This document shows, piece by piece, positions 51,541-64,000 of a DNA stretch of 64,000 nucleotides. The stretch covers positions 1,589,071 through 1,653,070 of the forward strand of contig JAPYXD010000469.1 in assembly GCA_030998225.1 (NCBI GenBank), written 5' to 3'. Numbering within the stretch: position 1 is the stretch's first letter; each line of letters begins with the position of its first letter. Origin of the DNA: Diplolepis rosae. Taxonomy: Eukaryota > Arthropoda > Insecta > Hymenoptera > Diplolepididae. The position numbers and the translations under genes are program-made. The notes under the pieces are model-generated. The model saw nothing but the letters and a program-made list of their open reading frames with translations, was not told the origin of the DNA and did no database searches.

Positions 51541-52423
51541 AATTTACACACTTGATTTTTATTATTATTTTCCTACTGAATAGGTAATATTGAACTTTTC
51601 ACGTATTTTAAAACCAAATTTAAGCCCTTGTATAATGCACAGAAATAACTATACAATTATTTCAATACGTTTATCAGATTCTATAGAAATTTACGTTCGG
51701 AATGAGTCTAAACAATTTGAAAAATGTTCATTATTTCAAAAGATATTGACATTTTCATAATACATTGTGATTTGACTTTTTTTTACAATATCATCTTAAA
51801 AAATTGATAAAGTGACTTCATCCTATAAGAATTATTTATCATGTAGTATATTTATTAATATAATTATTAATTATGTAATAAGTTAACAAAGTAAACAGTT
51901 ATTGCTTGTATATTCGTTACACTGAGAGAAAGTGTTAGTCGTGTCTGCCCATTTTTTTTATGTAAAAAAGGGTCACAAGTATGTTTTTTAATCTGTATCA
52001 TCTAAACACCTTGGTTCTTACAGCTAGATTAACATTGTAGGAATAATTAAAATTTTTATTCAGACTTACAAAATCCGATTAGTCGGCTTGTTTTGTAGCC
52101 GGGATTATTTTCATGCATTCCCACAATGTATTGATCTTATAATAGAAGTTACCAATACGTTTTTGTAAAACTTACTAATTTCGTTAATTGCTATTACTAT
52201 TTGTCGAGTTTAGTCATTAAAAAAAATATATATTTTTTCGACATAACGGAGAATAGTCGTATTAAAAACTATTTCAATATCTTAATTAGAAACTGATGAA
52301 TTTTTTCATCCGTACATGATTAAAATAGTAATTCCAACTTTGAAAAAATGTTAAATTCATCATTCTATCTATTTTATTTCGGTTAAAGTCGATGGAAACT
52401 TTCTTAGGTTAGAATTGTTTACT

Positions 52424-52694
52424 CTCTAAAACTGAATCAGTCAAATTTTTACTGATTGAATCAGTGAATTGTCTTTTCACTGATTCATCAGTGAAAACAA
52501 TATTTTCTACTGTTAAATCAGTTATTTTTTGCTGTTAAATTAGTGAAAACAATATTTTCCACTGTTAAATCAGTTAATTTTCACTGAAGTAATCAGTGAA
52601 ATTTGACTGATTCGCGGTAACCTCTTTTTAGCTATTTAAATCAGTTAAATTTCACTGATAATCAGTAGATTTTGACTAATTCCGATTTAGAGAA
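52424..52694. mobile_element. ATCAGT-rich MITE
   Basis: Ends CTCTAAAACTGAATCAGTCA and a diverged reverse complement. The interior is built from CTGTTAAATCAGT and TTTTCACTGA words in both orientations. Confidence 0.6.
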
Positions 52695-52699
52695 TAGGA

Positions 52700-53234
52700 T
52701 AAAAACTTTTTTAATTATGGTCTTTCAAAATGTAACAAAGGACGACAATTGTTGACATATTTTTTATCACAAACTGCACAACAGTTTACAATTATACTTT
52801 AAAATTATCATGATTTAATTTTTCTCATTTTGATGAAGAACAAAAGCAAAATTTTAAATAATCAATGTATGTGACGATTTCAAAACGATTCAAAACAGTT
52901 GATAAGCAGGAAAAATCTAATTCGTCTGTACAATTATTTCTTGAAGTTTACTATCATCAAAGATTTATAATTACACGAAATATTACATATGAAAATAAAA
53001 TAATTACTTTTCTCAAAATAAATGAATCTGATCAATTTTACAAAAAAAAAAACTAGTAGCATACTTAGTTCCATAGACTATCTATTCTACGACCAAGGCT
53101 GGTAAAAACTTTTACAGTTCGTATTACTTGAACTTCTAGCAGGTGGTTCAGGTTCAGCTCTCGTGGATAAAATGATTTTTTCTTTAGTACCCTGGAAGAC
53201 AATATTGTTGGCTTCGACACTCGGGACTTCAGTT
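52700..53234 (-). other. 3' flank of the BEN gene
   Basis: AT-rich; the 3' untranslated region of the BEN gene should start here. Nothing else recognised. Confidence 0.4.
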
Positions 53235-55171
53235 CTACCAATTTTGATTTTTTTTAACTGAAATGTTATCTTCGGTTTGTGCAGTTGAGGTCGAAGCTTT
53301 CAAGACAATTGAGGAATTGCAAGCTTTAGATCTTGGATTTGTTCTGGATCCATTTTCTTCTTGGTCATGCCGTCTTTTTTCGGCTAGTAGCCATCCACAT
53401 TTCTTGTTTATGTAAAAATTCATTTTCCTCAGTTGCTCAAATACCTGTCGTGTTTCGTATGCCATGTCATGGACTAACCATCTTTCAAACTCACCTGCAA
53501 ATATATAATATAATTTTTACTTTATGTTGTTAAATATATAATAATTTTACTTTGTGTCGTTAAATATATAATGTATATTTTTCCAATACAACTCATTTAC
53601 TTACAACGTATTGCTTCCATTTTTTCTGGACACAATACTCCTTTTTTCTTATTTTTTCCATATATAGTATTTGACATTAATGTTTTTTTGTCAAAAACAA
53701 GTTCTGCCAAATCTCCAACAAAAATTGATGGTGTCTTGCTCATTGTTCGTATAGTGCGTAAATTTTTTTGACACATAGTCACTCCATTGGCCAAAGTAAC
53801 CTAGAAAATATAATATTTTTAATACGCTTATGAAAAATAGGGTGGTTTTGTGATTTTCATTGACACTGTACAAGAATTTCCTTACGGTATCTGTAAAGAG
53901 TTTTTATTGCTACAAAATTATTTACCTGTCCATTTAGTGGTGCACATCTGTTCGTAGCATTGTTAATGTCAACATGATAGGAGGCTTGTGTGGGTGGGCT
54001 GCTCGTATCTAAAAGTTTACGTATAACTTTAAAATATATGCGAATAATTTTGTTTTCATATTATTGTAAGTCAAGCAACTTTATATATGAACGGCTGAAA
54101 GCAAAAAGATGACAAAATTATTTTGTGAGTAAGAATTGAACAAAAACGTCTTTAAAGTAAAAACGGAAGAAACAAATTTTCCGCGTAAAAACGGAACAAG
54201 TAAGCGCCAATCCAGACCTTCCATGCATTTTCATCCGTGCGTTGATTGGCGCTCACTTGTTCCGTTTTTACGCGGATGATTTATTTGAGCTGTTTTAATA
54301 CCAAATTTAGTCCTAATACGATTCCTAGTTTGTACAGTCCTCACAAAAATTGATGTCTCGTTTTAACTTTCAGCTGCTTACATTTCAATGAAAAAATTGG
54401 GGAAAGTAACTAAAGAAAAAATTAATAACTTTACCTGCATTAACTTTCATAGTTACTGCTTCCAACCGAGAAATCACTTCATCCAACTTCCCAATTACTT
54501 CTTCTAAGTGCTTATCTTTTTTTGCACATTCGTCTCGTAGAAATAAGTTCTCTTTTCTTAGGAACTCTAACTCTTTTAATAAATTATTATCTTCTGTAGA
54601 CGTAGTTAAATAATTCTGAGACGTACTTTCCTTTGGTTGGTTGTCATTAAATTCGGGGGCTTGGCATTCTAGTCGATGTAATGCAATTACTGGCTGTACT
54701 TGCGTTGCAAACATCGCTTTCTTCTGCAACATATCATCCACTTTTTTCATTCTCTCTTCAAAAAATTTGTCCTCTGTAGTCTGTAAAAGAAATTTATTAG
54801 TACTCAGAAAAAAGTAATGTTCATATTTAATAGACAAAAATGAGTTTACATTCAGCTTTGCAAGTCAAGCGAAAACGTTGCCTTTAGTGAAGACTAAAAC
54901 GCCCCTATATTTCTTTTAAATCGTTAAATATTTTTTGTCGCCCTTTATGATTAAAATTTTTCTTAAATATTTTTTTAAAATTGTTTTTATAATCACAAAG
55001 CTGCTCAGATTCGAAGAAAAATTTTAATCATTTATTGCATCACAAACAGACATTCTTGTATATATAATATTTTTATTCTAACAGACTAAACAATACACAC
55101 AGAAAAATCACCATAATTTTTGCTCACAAACATTTTTTAAAATTTCAACCTAAAAAATGCAGTTTATATAA

Positions 55172-55222
<51 letters not shown>

Positions 55223-55426
55223 GTAAATAATATTAAAAATGAGAATAATTTTTATATAAAACTTAAATTAAACTCACCGCTACATTTTGCTGCGGTGGAG
55301 AAAATGGAGTTTCATTTCCGCTATTACATGAGTCGCTTTCATTAGATTGGTGATGCAGATACTTTAAGGGGAGAAGACGAGTTCTTCTACTTGTTTGTTT
55401 TGGCCGTACTAAATCGGCCTTCTTCT
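53235..55426 (-). CDS. BEN-domain protein, 5' end not found
   Basis: Exons on minus: 55426-55278, 54780-54435, 54008-53926, 53800-53605, 53494-53235 (TAA). All junctions are GT-AG and in phase; 343 residues follow two bases carried from a missing upstream exon. Exon A is basic (KKADLVRPKQTSRRTR), a possible nuclear signal. Exon B has a coiled coil (LLKELEFLRKENLFLRDECA through RLEAV). Exons D-E form the BEN domain: NLRTIRTMSKTPSIFVGDLA, LCPEKMEAIRC, FERWLVHDM and VFEQLRKMNFYINKKCGW. BEN domains bind DNA or chromatin; insect relatives include Insensitive and the Elba proteins, which repress or insulate transcription. The tail is polar. The gene looks intact over the visible part; the first exon probably lies beyond 55.5 kb across repeats. 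Confidence 0.82.
55168..55220. repeat. (TA)n microsatellite
   Basis: About 25 TA repeats in the intron between BEN exons A and B. Confidence 0.95.
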
Positions 55427-56171
55427 CTGAAAGTACAGAATATTAGTAAATTGAATAAAAATCATTAAATTCTATGATGTTAAAAGATAAAGAGGAATTG
55501 AAAAAGTTAAAGGACCCAATGGATTTTATTTTGGCTTAACGAGAACTTAGTCTTGTGTGAAAATAAATACGTAAGACAAGTACCAGACCCTTTATTTAAG
55601 AAAATTAATATCAAAAAATAAAATCTATAAATTGATTCGAAATTTTTTTTAAATTTTAATGGAAATATGTAAGTTTTACAAGTTTCATAAAAATTATTAG
55701 AACGCTGAATGCTTCTTTCAAACTCATGTGATGGTTACTAATCATAACGGAAATACTGTTTTTAACTTATGGCACTGAAGAAGGCCCCCATATGTGATTG
55801 AAACGTTTGTCCTTCTTCTTTTTGCGTCTTTTTGATACATACCATTGATAATTTAAATAAATAAAATAAGAAAAAGCTGACCCTATGCCAAAACAACAAG
55901 AAAGTCAGTAAATATTGTGTATTTTTGGCTCAATATAATGGTAGACATGTTTTCAAATATGTCACACTATAATTGAGAATTATGTTTCACACAAATTCAC
56001 ACACGGAATTACACAGTAGGATTTCTCCGATTTAAGGAAACATTAAAAAACATTCCATTTGAATAAAATACTTTAAAAAGTTTTAAAATATATGTAACAT
56101 TTTCTACAAGTGAATTTCGATACATATAAGTGTAAAAATAGGTTTGTATCGGTCCTCAAATAATGATTTAA
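55427..56171. other. Region upstream of BEN exon A
   Basis: Intronic by inference. No convincing first exon with ATG and a phase-2 donor was found. Confidence 0.4.
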
Positions 56172-56726
56172 TACAATGTTGTTGTTCATAATTGGCTTTA
56201 GGGTCCAGAAATGATAGCTCAGGAAGTTATATACTTTCAAACGTTTCGACTGATCGGAGTCCTCATCAGTCATCTTAATTTCTGAAATATCAAAACTTTG
56301 GATAAATATTGCACATATGAGCTCTATCTTGGAATAAACTTTGGCAATGTGAAAAATGTTAAAATTTTTTTTTTAAATTGTAAAATGTTGTGAGAAAATC
56401 TACATAAAATTGTACAGAAGACATCGATAAATTACCTAAAACTTCCTCAGTAATGACAATAAAATTCTACACTGAGAAAAAAGAATATTTGAATCAAAGA
56501 ATATTTTTTTGATTCAAATAAATGGTTGAGCTGGATGGTGACGAATAACTATTTTTTTAGATCAAAGAAATATTTTTATTGTCTTTAAAAAATGAATAAT
56601 TAAAGCAAAAAAAATTCTTGAGGTTAATGCCAATACAATAGCGCAAACGATTTTTTTTTCCAATCGGAAATATTTTTATTTTCGAGTTGGAAATCAAAAA
56701 TCTGTATCTCGAGGTGTACTGGCGAT

Positions 56727-57498
56727 CAAAAGGGCGTATCCCAACATTAGCTCTTATGGGAAATCCGGGTTTTTTTTTGAGCGTCAGGTTGTTTCGTTAT
56801 TTTTCCTACAGATTGTGGTATCTAGCGTCGTCACCGAGTAGTGTGGACCTCGTACGACATCAGCTTCCTGAGAAATTCCGGTTTATTTGTGTCTATCTGT
56901 GTCCTACCATCGATTTCGTGCGTGTGCGACATAGACGTTCGTCGAATTTTGGAATAAAAAGTGTTGTGTTTCTGAAAAAACCAGTTTTTGCACAAAAAGG
57001 TATTGTTGCTCATATCCTCGTGCACATTTTGATGTATTATAGTTATCATTATTCCTTCTAGAAGTCCAGTTATGGCGAATAAAAAGAATAAAAAAATAAA
57101 ATAAATTAAACCTAAAAAACCAATTTTTTCACTTGAATTTTAAAAAATTGAAAAACATTTTGACAATACGTGTGAAGAATAAAGAAAAAACAGGAAAAAC
57201 CGAAAATTTATATGAATTTTCTCATTAATTACCTGCGACGGAAAAGAATCAACGAGAGGGCCGAGACGAGATACGCCCTTTTGATGCCGATACACATCGA
57301 GTTACGCCCTGGCATAACTTTACAGGCGAATATCTACCGAAGTATCAATTTGAAATCAACTGCCTCACGGGTTTCGACATTTCCCTATGTAATTAGCAAC
57401 ATATCCGAGTTGCAGATTTTTCGGTTAAAAATTGTCGAAATGGGAACGTTTTTGTGCCACCGTCTAAAATTTCAGAAATGTGGGTTACGCCCTTTTGA
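56727..57498. mobile_element. MITE with AAAAGGGCGTA ends
   Basis: ATCAAAAGGGCGTATCCC at the left, GGGTTACGCCCTTTTGA at the right. Two open frames inside (56687-57061 and 57212-57529) have no recognisable domain. Confidence 0.5.
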
Positions 57499-57813
57499 AT
57501 GTCCACTCTTCATTTGTTTTCCATTCTAATATATGATTCCTTGTTTGTAATGAGCGTATTGTAAATTGAGAGAAATATTTCTTTGAAATGAGGAGATAAT
57601 TTTTGGTAGGATTGAATAATTATTTGCTCCGAAGATGTGATTTACTGTTTAAAATGGTCAAGTAGTAAAGTGTATTGAGTAATAATGGATGCATAGAACG
57701 ATAATATTGCCTATAGTAAGTTAGAGATTTATGTCAAAAAGATGTTACTGATATGAATAAACGTGTTTTGAAATTTAAGAAATATTTCTTAAAAAAGTAA
57801 TATAAACTTCATG

Positions 57814-58768
57814 CACTGAGAGAAATCGGCTTTGGTTCCTGTGCACATAGCACATAAATTTGTTGTACAGTAGTTGCCTTGACCAAAAAAGTTGAGAGAA
57901 GCTACTACTTTTATAGTTATCATGACAGTAATTTGGACTTTTTTGTGTATTCGGTTGTTGTGACCAAAGTTGATGATTAGAATGAGCTTTATACGTACCC
58001 CAACGGTTAGTACACGTACATTTTCTTTATGTGTACTGCCAAGCTCCTTTGGTTACTACAACCGCAGCGTTCGCTGTTGCGCTAGACAAATCAAGTATAA
58101 CTTTCATTGAAAGATATGCAGCCTAAGTTGAATCCTGCCAATTCTCGTTCTCGATTCCTGGACTATATTTCACCGTGCCAAGCATTATCAGGTAAATAAT
58201 TCTATTATAAATATAGTTTGGCAATTCTTTCTAAATGATAAACGATTTTGTTCGGGGACAATGCAATGCGTTCCAATTTTGCTGTCTCGTCGTATTTTGT
58301 CAAAACTATAGTCATTCAAAAAAGTTTATTGTGATGAAAAAAGTGACAATTTTTTAACTTAATCGACGAAATTTATCATAAATATCATTATTCCGGATTA
58401 TTTTTCTTAGATCTTTTCGGTGAAACTTTATTTTTTCTAATCAAATTGAATTTGTATTTTGATAACTAAGAGAACCATACCTATAACCTCAAAAATAATT
58501 TTGGCTGGGTATTTACTGTCCGTAGACTTAGTCATTTTAACTAAACTCTATGCGCGGCTTTACGATGGACTTTGGTTCCTATAACCGCAGCGCTATGGTA
58601 TTTCAAGTACCAGAATCGTGGTCTCAGTAACGTTCCTTGTCGTTGAAGTAAACACTTTTCCCATGTATGACAGCCACTACCATGATTGTCATGAGAACTT
58701 TAACATTTTTGTAAAGACGATTTTAACAAAAAAACTTTGGTCAGTGAAACCTAAAATTTCTCTCTGTG
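57814..58768. mobile_element. MITE with CACTGAGAGAAAT ends
   Basis: Left CACTGAGAGAAATC, right AAATTTCTCTCTGTG. CTTTGGTTCCTRTAACCGCAGC-type words recur at 57830, 58052 and 58568. Confidence 0.5.
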
Positions 58769-58963
58769 TGAATTGTAAGGAGTTAAGTAATGGTTTTCTT
58801 AAATAACAAAAACCTGTCATTAGTCATCCGATACATACAATCATCAAAACATCATACAATTTCATTCACACCATTCAGTCGCAGCCAATCATATTTTCTA
58901 TCACAAATACACTTAAATATGCAGCTACGCAAATATAACCCTAATGACTAAAATTTATATATA

Positions 58964-60248
58964 CACTACCGTCGGAAATTGTGCGCACGGTGCTTGTGAT
59001 CGCTATTAAAAATTACTGCTGACTTTGAACCACGATATCTCGGTAAAAAAAAAAGAGATAGGGCATTTTTAAAAATACCGTTGGAAAGCTTATGAAATTT
59101 CACATCTAGTGATGTTCAACAAATATTTTTTTGATTTTCTGAAAATAATACAGCACGTGAGGAGTTAAAAAAAAAAATTCAAGATTTTCTCAAATTCTTT
59201 ACCTTAACTTCAACTTTTAGCATGACCTAGGAAAATTTTTCCAAAATCTAAAAATTATATGACATAGAGTCTAAAATCTCATCTTTAATTTAAGCCAAGA
59301 AAACTTAAAAAATATTCATGGGTACCCGAGATACGATTTAAAATGTTCAATCGTATCAGAGTTGAATTTAAATCGAATATCGCGGTTCTCGGCCGGTTTG
59401 TTGTTTGCCTCCTTTGTTGAGGCAGGACCGAATAGGCCACGCACAAAGGTGGTGCTTAAGTGGAGCTCTCTTATATGTTCTTTGATCCAAGAACGTGTTT
59501 CCTTTATTTCCTTTCCTTTCAATCTTAGTTGATATTTACAATGACTATTTAAATTTTTATCAATGTTCTAGTTTATAAGAATTTTAAGAAATAAAAAATG
59601 TTTAGATATCATCGTTCTATTCGTTAGTATGGAGATAATATTGGATTAAAATAATTGTTAATAATCACAAATAACAATAAATATTTTGTAAAATTTAGAA
59701 TAATTAGAAATGAAAATTACTAATGAACAGAATCAAAAATACATATAAGAGAGCTCCACTTAAGCGCCACCTTTGTGTGTGGCCTATTCGGTCCTGCCTT
59801 AACGAAGGAGGCTAGCAACAAACCGGCCGAGAACCGTGATCGTCGATTAAAATTCAACTCTGATACGATTGAACATTTTTAATCGTATCTCGAGTACCCA
59901 TGAATATTGTTTAAGTTTTCTTGGCTTAAATTAAAGATAAGATTTCAGACTCTATGTCGTATAATATTCAGATTTTGGAAAAATTTCTAGATCATGCTAA
60001 AAGTTGAAGTTAGGGTAGAGAATTTGAGAAAATCTTGAATTTTTTTTAACTCCTCACGTGCTGTATTATTTTCAGAAAATCAAAAAAATATTTGTTGAAC
60101 ATCACTAGATGTGAAATTTCATAAGCTTTCCAACTGTATTTTTAAAAATGCTCTATCTCTTTTTTTTACCGAGATATCGTGGTTCAAAGTCAACAGTAAT
60201 TTTTAATAGCGATCACAAGCACCGTGCGCACAATTTCCGACGGTAGTG
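58964..60248. mobile_element. Long-inverted-repeat Tc1/mariner-type element, second member
   Basis: TA flanks at 58962-58963 and 60249-60250; ends CACTACCGTCGGAAATTGTG and exact reverse complement. Arms of about 550 bp face each other over a short AT-rich centre near 59640. Same family style as 32608-34177. Confidence 0.8.
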
Positions 60249-60497
60249 TAAGACGATCATAGAGATATTATAGATAGAGGAGACAAGCCAGCCTGGAAAC
60301 CTGTCAGCTCGGGCGAGAGAGTGAATTGTGGGTTAGGTTAGGCTTAAATAAACAAATTTTTTTAAACGAAAAATACCTACAGTTTTTTTCAAAAAATACT
60401 TCTTTCTTTAAAAAAATTGGAGTTTTTTGGTTTTTAAATTATTTTATATTAGTAGTAATGTAGGCGGATATTTCCTAGGAGATATATAACCCTCCGA

Positions 60498-60722
60498 ATT
60501 TGCCAAACTTATGAGGGATTCCCTCAGTGGGGTCAGTTTTTTTTTCGAAATAACTTCGAATTTACGCTTCACACAGTCTGGTCCGTTTGAATACCTTTCC
60601 ACAAAATTATTCCTGAAGCTTTTTGTAGCAATAAAAAATTTTCAAGTAGAACACTCATTCAATAATCACTTTTCAAAACCAAAGGTGACGTGAATTCTGA
60701 GATAATCCCTCCATAGTTTGGC
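60498..60722. mobile_element. 225-bp MITE
   Basis: GCCAAACTTATGAGGGATTC at the left; the right end is an imperfect reverse complement (GAGATAATCCCTCCATAGTT). Confidence 0.6.
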
Positions 60723-61844
60723 TTTTCCATGCAATGGGAAATAGCTTGAGTTCTTGAGTGCGGTGTTGCCACATTTTGATGTTACACGTTCAGCCAAAGT
60801 AGTTGTAACATTTGGCAACACTGCCTAGATATTCTAACACGCAGAGGGAAATCCTCTAAGGATTTTGTAGTAAACGTGTAACAATTTTTTAAGATTTAGT
60901 AATGGAGGTCTAATAAAAAGATTTGACTCTATAAAATATGTTGCACAGGATTCAAAAAGATTGACAATTGGAACAATGATGCCAAACATTTATATAAAAG
61001 AAATTATTTATTTTAACTGAACGTACTTGCAGTCATTTCAACAAAATATTGTTTTCTTTGAAATAAATGTTCTTTTTAACATGAATTCTTCCATTCTACT
61101 GTTCACAAAAAACATTCCTTTCAACTAAAGAAATAAATATTTATGTAAACACAATATTTTATTCATATAAAAAAACGTTACTTTAATATACATGTATCAA
61201 CTCTTTGAATCGAATAAATATCTTCCTAAATTAATACCTCAATTAAATTAATATTTCCTTGATTCAACTAAACCTAAAGCTTGATTCACCCATGGATAAA
61301 TTATTTGATTCAATTGCACGTCGCTTGTTGAATTAAAAAAATGGGACTTATTGAATCAAATAAATATTTCTTTGAGTGTGAAAACAAGATTTAAATAAAC
61401 TAGGTACTTTGTTCCAGACATAATTTGGTTGAGTTAATTCGCTCACATTTACAAGCAAAGAAATATTTCTTTGTATTGAAGAAATGCCTATCAAATAAAT
61501 TATTTCTTTAAATCAAAGCACGCGTTTCATGCTTCTAAAAAAATATTTAATTGAATTTTTTTCAGTTAATATCACATAAATCTTAGATACATCCACTAAC
61601 AACTAGTATATATTTGTGCCTAAAAGTCACTGAGGATATAGATGCAAGTACTTATATAGTATAAAAATTACAAAGGATTATTTATATGAGAATTATCTTA
61701 GAATTGCTAATATGAATTTTACACTTTTAAAAATTTCTACCGCAATTTTCCAGAATATGTGACTGATGTTTTATTCAGCTATCGCTTCACAAAATTAAGG
61801 CAGAATTTCAGAAAATTCTGTTACTTTTTAGTAAATTTATGGTA

Positions 61845-62335
61845 AGAAATAGTATATTACATTACTATTTTTCATAGCAACTCTTTTGAGAATCTGATTG
61901 GCTGTAACTGTGGAACAGGTTGAAACAGCGACTTTCAACAACCCTAGGTAGACTTTCAACCCTAGGGTTGAAAGTCGTTGTTTCAACCCGCTCTACAGGT
62001 ACTGAAAATCGGATTTTCAAAGGAGGCGCTATGAAAAATATTATACATTACTCGAAACAAAACACAGCGAAAGCATTTACAAATTGTGATTGCAGCCCTC
62101 GTTTCACTCGGGCAGAGCAAACTTCACACTCATGCAATCGCTCTGTTTCGCCCCTTGTAATGTAATATACTATTTCATAGCAACTCTCTCTTGAGAATCT
62201 GATTGGCTGTAACTGTGGAGCGGGTTGAAACAGCGACTTTCAACCCTAGGGTTGAAAATCGTAGTTTCAACCCGCTCTGCAGGTACCGAAAATCGGATTT
62301 TCAAAGAGAGGCGCAATGAAAAATTTTTTATTGTA
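61845..62335 (+). repeat. Direct tandem duplication of about 315-bp period with CCTAGG palindromes
   Basis: 61868-62036 and 62180-62330 are near-identical (GAATCTGATTGGCTGTAACT, TTGAAACAGCGACTTTCAAC, GAAAATCGGATTTTCAAA). Each contains a palindrome around CAACCCTAGGGTTG. Confidence 0.75.
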
Positions 62336-63496
62336 TAAAATTCAGTTACAAAATGTTGAATATTCTGTATATGTCCTTCTGGAAATACTGAAACTTGTAA
62401 TATGAATAATTTAACGTTTTTGTAACTGAAGTTGTAATGCAGTTACATGCAGCTTGAAATTCCGCCACATACAACCAAAACTTCCATTTACAGCTACGTA
62501 ATTTTTGTGATAAACTAATAACAGTTCACTGTTACAAGTTTGGTAGTTTTAAGATACATTTATGAATATTCAGTTGAGCTCCATAATATTAAGAATTTTT
62601 TTCTTGAAAATTCAGTAATTTTTCCCAAACCTTTGAAATATATAAAAATACATAAAGGTATTTTTTGTAAATTTGCGAGCATTTCTAACAGTGTAGTGTT
62701 CAAATACTTATTTCTTCATTTCAAAATAATAACAATTTTTTATAAAAACGTGTAAAAAAACTTTTAGGGTAAAAAATTGAAATATAGCGAATAAACTTGC
62801 AATATAAACGTAAAATTATAAATAGCTCATAATAATGCCAGTTTTCAAATATTAGTTTTACAAAAACAATGTGTTCTGACAAAAGCATATTTAAATTTTT
62901 CGGACTCATCAACACTTGGAGTTTGAAAATAAATTCAACTAACCTTATGCAATGTAGTATTCTAAAGTTTCTGGAAACTGAGGGATTGTGATACCCTCAG
63001 ATAATTTAAAAAAAAAATTTGTTTTTCTTCTAACAGAGTAAAATTCATATTAGCAATTCTAAGAGAATTCTCATATAAATAATCCTTTGTAATTTTATAC
63101 TATATAAGTACTTGCCTCTATATCCTCAGTGACTTTTGGGCACAAATATATACTATCGTTGTTAGTGAATGTATCTAAGATTTATGTGATAGAATTTTAT
63201 TGTCATTACTGAGGAAGTGTTAAGTAATTCATAGATGTCTTCTGTACACTTTTATATGTAAATTTTTCTCACAACATTTTACAATTTTAAAAATAATTTT
63301 TAAAAAATTTTTTACATTACCAAAGTTTATTCCAAGATATGGCTCATATGTGCAATATTTATCCAAGGTTTTGATATTTCAGAAATAAAGATGACTGATG
63401 AGGACTTCGATCAGAGTCGAAACGTTTGAAAGTATATAACTTCCTGAGTTATCAGTTCTGGACCCTAAAGCCAATTATGATCAACATTGTATTTAG

Positions 63497-64000
63497 TTTT
63501 TTGTAAAATGACTTTATATGAACTGTTTAGAATATTTGTAAAGTTTGTATCTAGTTTTTTGTATGATTGACTTAATAAAAGCACGTGTTTTTTATAAAGC
63601 CAACATTATAAAAAAATGTATACATTATGAGTATTAATAATGTAATTTTATGAAAACTGAATAAATGTAACAATTTTGTATATAGTAAACCTTATGAAAG
63701 TTTTATAAAGTTTTCTATTTTTATAAAGAACTTTTTTTTATTAAAAGACTAAACTTTATAAAATTTTTGTATAGTTGACTTTATGAAGTCAGTATTTTTA
63801 TGAGGATTCGTTTTTTTATAAAAAATTGCATTTCATAAAAAGTACTACATTCGAGCATGACGCACGTCTGTATACACATGCACACAAGTGCACTGCTCAC
63901 GCGAGCACGCCGCACACTAATGCACGGAGTCATTTATAGTTGATGCCATCAGTCCGAAAAAAACCAGTAAAATCTGCCTTGAATTTGAGGTTTTTATTCC
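63497..64000. other. AT-rich, nothing recognised
   Basis: TTTTATAAAG-type words recur from 63580 to 63850; a CA-rich stretch lies at 63860-63920. No gene. Confidence 0.4.

Larger units (their letters stand above)
56470..61571. mobile_element. Nested insertion with CACTGAGAAAA ends
   Basis: Left end ACACTGAGAAAAAAGAATAT, right end about TTTTTTTCAGTTAAT; TTGAATCAAATAAATATTT words recur at both sides (56490, 61340). It encloses elements at 56727, 57814, 58964 and 60498. Confidence 0.45.
56172..63496. mobile_element. Outer inverted-repeat element with a 5.1-kb insertion
   Basis: 56172-56465 pairs with 63190-63496, and 61572-61730 pairs with 63025-63189. Joined across 56466-61571, the left arm becomes continuous, so that block inserted later. 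The arms contain GTTTCGACTGATCGGAGTCC-type text; the 66-codon ORF at 56073 is part of the arm. Confidence 0.65.

Noticed and set aside
56687..57529. Two plus ORFs of 124 and 105 codons
   Set aside because: Inside a MITE with AAAAGGGCGTA ends; no recognisable domain or codon pattern.
58107..58191. ATG followed by 28 codons and a GTAAAT donor on plus, resembling a first exon
   Set aside because: Lies within a MITE (57814-58768) and no matching acceptor exon was found downstream.
60320..60345. GGGTTAGGTTAGG as a telomeric repeat
   Set aside because: Only two TTAGG-like units, in the middle of interspersed repeats; not a telomere.
61..64000. CRISPR arrays, operons, bacterial promoters
   Set aside because: The DNA is eukaryotic; the tandem repeats present are microsatellites or MITE parts without unique spacers.

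Overview
The window is nuclear DNA of an insect. The evidence is AT-rich sequence, genes split by GT-AG introns, an ortholog of the insect lysosomal transporter Spinster, an insect-type BEN-domain gene, and dense Tc1/mariner, hAT, TTAA-target, rolling-circle-like and R1-like remnants. No order can be assigned safely. Most of the DNA is transposon debris inserted into other transposon debris, and most short open frames here are not genes.

Region 2.1-37.5 kb, minus strand: one host gene, a Spinster/SPNS-family major facilitator. Nine coding exons join in frame into a 506-residue protein. Its introns (88 bp to 13.6 kb) hold nearly all the repeats in this half: elements with TTAA targets (0.9, 2.9, 4.3-7.2, 12.9 and 34.8 kb), a Tc1-like transposase (8.5-9.5 kb), several broken mariners (12.5, 15, 21.5, 27 and 31 kb), a THAP-domain element (16.6-17.9 kb), an R1-like LINE gag remnant (24.7-25.4 kb), several copies of a Helentron-like family, and long foldback elements.

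Region 38-45.7 kb: nested inverted repeats, a complete short hAT element (39764-41537) with an 8-bp target duplication and a two-exon BED-finger ORF, and a 2.4-kb foldback holding a deleted Tc1/mariner-superfamily transposase.

Region 46.4-50.7 kb, minus strand: the 3' part of an LTR retroelement related to insect errantiviruses. In its own direction it reads: broken envelope gene, two paralogous cysteine-rich ORFs, an ORF with a double-stranded-RNA-binding domain plus a CCHC zinc knuckle, a polypurine tract, and a 768-bp LTR. The three accessory ORFs each begin a few bases after a good splice acceptor, which suggests spliced subgenomic messages as in complex retroviruses. This is the most unusual content of the window.

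Region 53.2-55.4 kb, minus strand: a BEN-domain gene with five joined exons and no recognised first exon. Region 56-64 kb: more nested inverted-repeat elements and no convincing gene.
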